Origin: an uncultured Oscillospiraceae bacterium
Lineage (GTDB): Bacteria > Bacillota > Clostridia > Oscillospirales > Ruminococcaceae
DNA: 11,621 bases
Assembly: GCA_934408835.1 (NCBI GenBank)
Contig: CAKRVU010000016.1
Span: 1-11,621, forward strand
Direction of reading: 5' to 3'
Both the position numbers and the translations under genes were made by a program. The notes under the pieces were generated by a model, which made no database searches, was not told where the DNA came from, and saw only the letters and a program-made list of their open reading frames with translations. Of the stretch, positions 9,020 through 11,621 are shown piece by piece; within the stretch, counting starts at the first letter, position 1, and every line of letters begins with the position of its first letter.

Positions 9020-10291
9020 CTATTCGATTACTTCGCATCCCATATATGGAATCAAAACGTCCGGAACTCGTATTGTTCCATCTTCTTGTTGATAATTTTC
9101 TAGTATCGCAGCAACGGTTCTTCCAATCGCTACCCCTGAACCGTTCAGCGTATGAACCAACGCCGCCTTTCCATTAGACTGATCTTTATACCGGATGTTC
9201 GCACGCCGCGCCTGAAAATCCTCAAAGTTAGAACAGGATGATATCTCCTTATACGCATGATAAGAGGGCAACCACACTTCGATATCATAAGTCTTCGCAC
9301 TTGAAAAACCAAGATCGCCTCCACAAAGGCAGACAACACGGTAAGGCAGCTTTAACTCCTGCAATACCCTCTCTGCGTCATTTGTCAATTCTTCCAATTG
9401 TTGATAAGATTCCTCCGGTCGTACAAATTTTACCAGTTCCACTTTATTGAATTGATGTTGCCGAATCAGTCCCTTCACGTCCCTTCCGGCTGCTCCCGCC
9501 TCCGCGCGAAAACAGGCGGAGTAAGCACAATAACGAATCGGCAGCTTCTTCCCATCTATGATCTCATCACGATAGATATTCGTCACCGGAACTTCTGCAG
9601 TCGGAATCAAAAAATAATCCATGTTCTCCAGGTGAAATGCGTCCTCTTCAAATTTCGGAAGCTGTCCGGTTCCGGTCATCGAGGCTCGGTTCACCAAAAA
9701 CGGCGGAAACACCTCGGTATATCCGTTTGCAGTATGCGTATTCAAATAGAAATTGATGACCGCCCTTTCCAGTCTCGCACCTGCCCCTTTATAAAAATGG
9801 AATCGACTTCCCGTCACCTTTGCTGCTGTCTCTGCGTCCAGAATTCCCAGTTCCTTTCCCAAATCCCAATGTGCCTTTGGCGAAAAAGAAAATTCAGTCG
9901 GCTCTCCCCAGCGCCTGATCTCCTGATTTTCACTGTCATCCGTACCGGAAGGTACCGACGCATGCGGAATATTTGGAATCTGCAACAACAATTCTCGTTG
10001 CTTTTGCTCTAACAAGGACGCTTCCGCCACCAGCTCCTTTACCTTGTCCGAAAGCTCCTTCATCTCATTCAATAAATCGGATACATCCTCTCCCGCCTTC
10101 TTTTTTTGTGGGATTTCTCGGCTTACCCGGTTTTGTTCCGCCTTCTTCTCATCTCTTTTGGTAGAAAGCTCCCTTCTCTTTTCGTCCGTCTTTATGATTT
10201 CGTCAACCACCTGATCCATGTCTTTGTTCCGACGTCTCATTCCCTCTTTGACTTCCTCCGGATGATTCCGAATCCATTTTATGTCCAACAT
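9020..10291 (-). CDS. serS: Seryl-tRNA synthetase
   Basis: A class II aminoacyl-tRNA synthetase that charges tRNA-Ser (and the tRNA for selenocysteine where present) with serine. It has 423 residues, the normal bacterial length. The N-terminal tRNA-binding arm is a charged long coiled coil (about 30-105). The catalytic domain shows TAEVPVTN at 231-238 (serine pocket), motif 2 [11 protein letters not shown] at 261-271, RQHQFNKVE at 277-285, and motif 3 around [10 protein letters not shown] at 383-392. The ATG at 10291 has AGGAGG 8 nt upstream, and the start [16 protein letters not shown] is typical. It follows parB by only 28 nt on the same strand, so it is probably read from the parAB transcript; there is no room for a T-box leader directly in front of it. 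A bidirectional terminator follows its stop closely. Confidence 0.98.
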   Translation of the reverse strand: MLDIKWIRNHPEEVKEGMRRRNKDMDQVVDEIIKTDEKRRELSTKRDEKKAEQNRVSREIPQKKKAGEDVSDLLNEMKELSDKVKELVAEASLLEQKQRELLLQIPNIPHASVPSGTDDSENQEIRRWGEPTEFSFSPKAHWDLGKELGILDAETAAKVTGSRFHFYKGAGARLERAVINFYLNTHTANGYTEVFPPFLVNRASMTGTGQLPKFEEDAFHLENMDYFLIPTAEVPVTNIYRDEIIDGKKLPIRYCAYSACFRAEAGAAGRDVKGLIRQHQFNKVELVKFVRPEESYQQLEELTNDAERVLQELKLPYRVVCLCGGDLGFSSAKTYDIEVWLPSYHAYKEISSCSNFEDFQARRANIRYKDQSNGKAALVHTLNGSGVAIGRTVAAILENYQQEDGTIRVPDVLIPYMGCEVIE

Positions 10292-10319
10292 GTTTTGTTC
10301 CTCCTAATATCATTTCGTT

Positions 10320-11174
10320 CTATTTCTTTAAACCGGCCAATCGGTATGCGATATCTACCAGTTCTTCTTTATTATAAAAATCTATTTTTAATGTGCCGTG
10401 TTCTTCGGCTACCATCTCAATTGAGATTTTTCGGTGCAACTCCTCTCTCATTGAAATTTCCAGTTCCTGATAAAAGGAATCCCTCTGAAAAACAGATTTT
10501 TTTTCCTGTTTCACCTTTGCAGGTTTCTTTTTCACAGACATCTTTTCCAACTCGCGAACAGTCAATCCCTTTCCAGACGCCATCTTCGCCATCTCTTCCT
10601 GCTCGTCAACCGGAAACGCCAAGATAGTACGCGCCTGCCCGGCAGTCAGTTTCCCGTCCTTCAATAAATTCAACGCCGTTTCAGGCAATTGCAGAAGCCG
10701 CAATACATTCGCAACAGCGCTTCGCGACTTTCCCACCTGTTTCGATACCTGTTCCTGCGTCAGTCCGTACAGTTCCATCAGCTCTTGGTATCCTCTTGCC
10801 TCCTCCAGCGGACTCAAATCCTCTCTTTGTAGGTTCTCAATCAATGCAATTTCCGCTGACTGCAAGTCCTCCATTTCCCGTATAATCACAGGCACTTCCG
10901 AAATTCCAACCATTCGACTGGCTCTCCAACGACGTTCGCCCGCAACAATCTGATATTTTCCATTGGGAATCGGTCTCACCAAAAGAGGCTGCAATACCCC
11001 GTGCTCCCGAATCGAATCAGCCAATGACGCAAGCTCTTCCTCATCAAAGTATTTTCGAGGTTGCTGCCGGTTCGGTTCTATATCGTTCACCCGAAGAACT
11101 GTATTCTCCTGCTCGGTTCCATTGTCCTGAAAAAGCGCGTTTAACCCCTTTCCAAGTCCCGTTTTCCTAGCCAT
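10320..11174 (-). CDS. parB: Chromosome partitioning protein ParB (Spo0J)
   Basis: A CTP-dependent DNA clamp that loads at parS sites near the origin, spreads on DNA, recruits SMC and stimulates ParA ATPase. It has 284 residues, as in Spo0J. The N-terminal [10 protein letters not shown] at 6-15 is the ParA-contacting tail. [12 protein letters not shown] at 37-48 opens the N domain. The CTP-binding motifs are GERRWRA at 79-85 and ENLQRED at 113-119. The helix-turn-helix is around 137-160 ([20 protein letters not shown]). The C-terminal end (about 230-284) is the dimer domain. I chose the ATG at 11174 because the protein then starts [15 protein letters not shown] as in the family, with GGGAGG 10 nt upstream. 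The frame is open further up, but that part overlaps parA and is not ParB-like. It overlaps the parA stop by 8 nt, so coupling is likely. Confidence 0.97.
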   Translation of the reverse strand: MARKTGLGKGLNALFQDNGTEQENTVLRVNDIEPNRQQPRKYFDEEELASLADSIREHGVLQPLLVRPIPNGKYQIVAGERRWRASRMVGISEVPVIIREMEDLQSAEIALIENLQREDLSPLEEARGYQELMELYGLTQEQVSKQVGKSRSAVANVLRLLQLPETALNLLKDGKLTAGQARTILAFPVDEQEEMAKMASGKGLTVRELEKMSVKKKPAKVKQEKKSVFQRDSFYQELEISMREELHRKISIEMVAEEHGTLKIDFYNKEELVDIAYRLAGLKK

Positions 11175-11621
11175 TGACCCGTTTCCTCCCGTTTTTGCGA
11201 ATGATTTCCCTCGCCAAATTTTCGTATGCCTTCGTTCCCTTGGAATTTTTATCATAATAGAATACCGGTTCCCCGAAGCTTGGTGCCTCAGAGATCCTGA
11301 CATTCCGCGGAATCACTGTCTTATACACCTTCTTAGGAAAAAATCGTTTGACCTCGTCCACTACCTGCATTGTCAAATTCAAGCGCCCGTCATACATCGT
11401 GAGCAATACCCCTTCCAATTCAATTAACGGGTTATACATTCTCTTCACCTGACGCACGGTGGCCATCAACTGAGACAATCCCTCCAACGCATAATACTCG
11501 CACTGTATCGGCACCAACAGGGTATCGCAGGCTGTGAGCGCATTTAATGTGATTAGCCCCAAAGACGGCGGACAGTCAATTAAGATAAAATCATATTCTT
11601 GTTTGACGTCCAACAGCTGAT
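11167..11621 (-). CDS. parA: Chromosome partitioning ATPase ParA (Soj), 5' partial
   Basis: A Walker-type ATPase that binds DNA non-specifically as an ATP dimer and works with ParB in origin segregation and DnaA control. Only the last 150 or so residues are in the window. The N-terminal deviant Walker A (KGGVGKT type) lies beyond the right edge, so no start can be given. Visible are the Walker B region [20 protein letters not shown], the [15 protein letters not shown] stretch, the [14 protein letters not shown] strand with its [16 protein letters not shown], and the C-terminal [13 protein letters not shown]. These are the standard chromosomal Soj/ParA features, and not those of MinD or plasmid ParA with an extra N-terminal HTH (though that end is unseen). 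It is followed by parB with an 8-nt overlap. Confidence 0.95.
   Translation of the reverse strand, partial: QLLDVKQEYDFILIDCPPSLGLITLNALTACDTLLVPIQCEYYALEGLSQLMATVRQVKRMYNPLIELEGVLLTMYDGRLNLTMQVVDEVKRFFPKKVYKTVIPRNVRISEAPSFGEPVFYYDKNSKGTKAYENLAREIIRKNGRKRVNG

Noticed and set aside
9398..10012. A 204-residue + frame opposite serS
   Set aside because: Antisense shadow of a highly conserved gene; composition unlike a protein and no ribosome binding site.
11175..11303. Upstream extension of parB by 43 residues
   Set aside because: It lies inside the parA coding region in another frame and is not ParB-like; the ATG at 11174 gives the conserved [10 protein letters not shown] start.
10320..11621. 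parS site (TGTTTCACGTGAAACA type) in or near parAB
   Set aside because: Looked for a CACGTG-centred palindrome through the window and found no convincing one.

Overview
This window looks like a chromosomal segment from a low-to-moderate GC, endospore-forming Firmicute, probably a Clostridia or Oscillospirales-type gut anaerobe. The evidence is a PdaA-type (spore cortex) deacetylase, Soj/Spo0J-type ParA and ParB next to serS, strong AGGAGG-type ribosome binding sites, and T-tailed intrinsic terminators. The taxon is an inference; there is no rRNA in the window. The two edge genes (ClC and parA) are cut by the window.

Layout, left to right: (1) a ClC-type chloride channel/transporter gene on + (5' end missing) converges on enolase (eno, -), with a shared hairpin terminator between them. 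(2) eno is divergent from a two-gene + operon: a small lipoprotein made of four 11-residue repeats, then a PdaA-like lipoprotein deacetylase joined to it by an ATGA stop/start overlap. A forespore sigma-G-like promoter can be read upstream. (3) A 637-bp gap without an intact gene holds what looks like a frame-broken gene remnant on -, a strong hairpin with a T tail, and a candidate promoter for glgP. (4) A + pair for intracellular alpha-glucan use: glycogen/maltodextrin phosphorylase (glgP) and a cytoplasmic GH13 neopullulanase-like glycosidase, separated by a long hairpin terminator. (5) A bidirectional terminator, then a - operon read from the right edge: parA (3' part only), parB and serS, with an 8-nt parA/parB overlap and a 28-nt parB/serS gap.

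How the genes work together: phosphorolysis by GlgP gives glucose-1-phosphate, while the GH13 enzyme trims dextrins inside the cell. Enolase lies in lower glycolysis but is not in the same transcription unit. parA-parB is the chromosome segregation pair normally found near the replication origin, which suggests (inference) an origin-proximal position. The lipoprotein-pdaA pair is the least ordinary part. If the promoter reading is right, it is a sporulation unit in which a repeat lipoprotein of unknown role is made together with the cortex muramic-lactam enzyme. Most of the rest is conserved housekeeping, and I saw no phage, IS, CRISPR, tRNA or rRNA.
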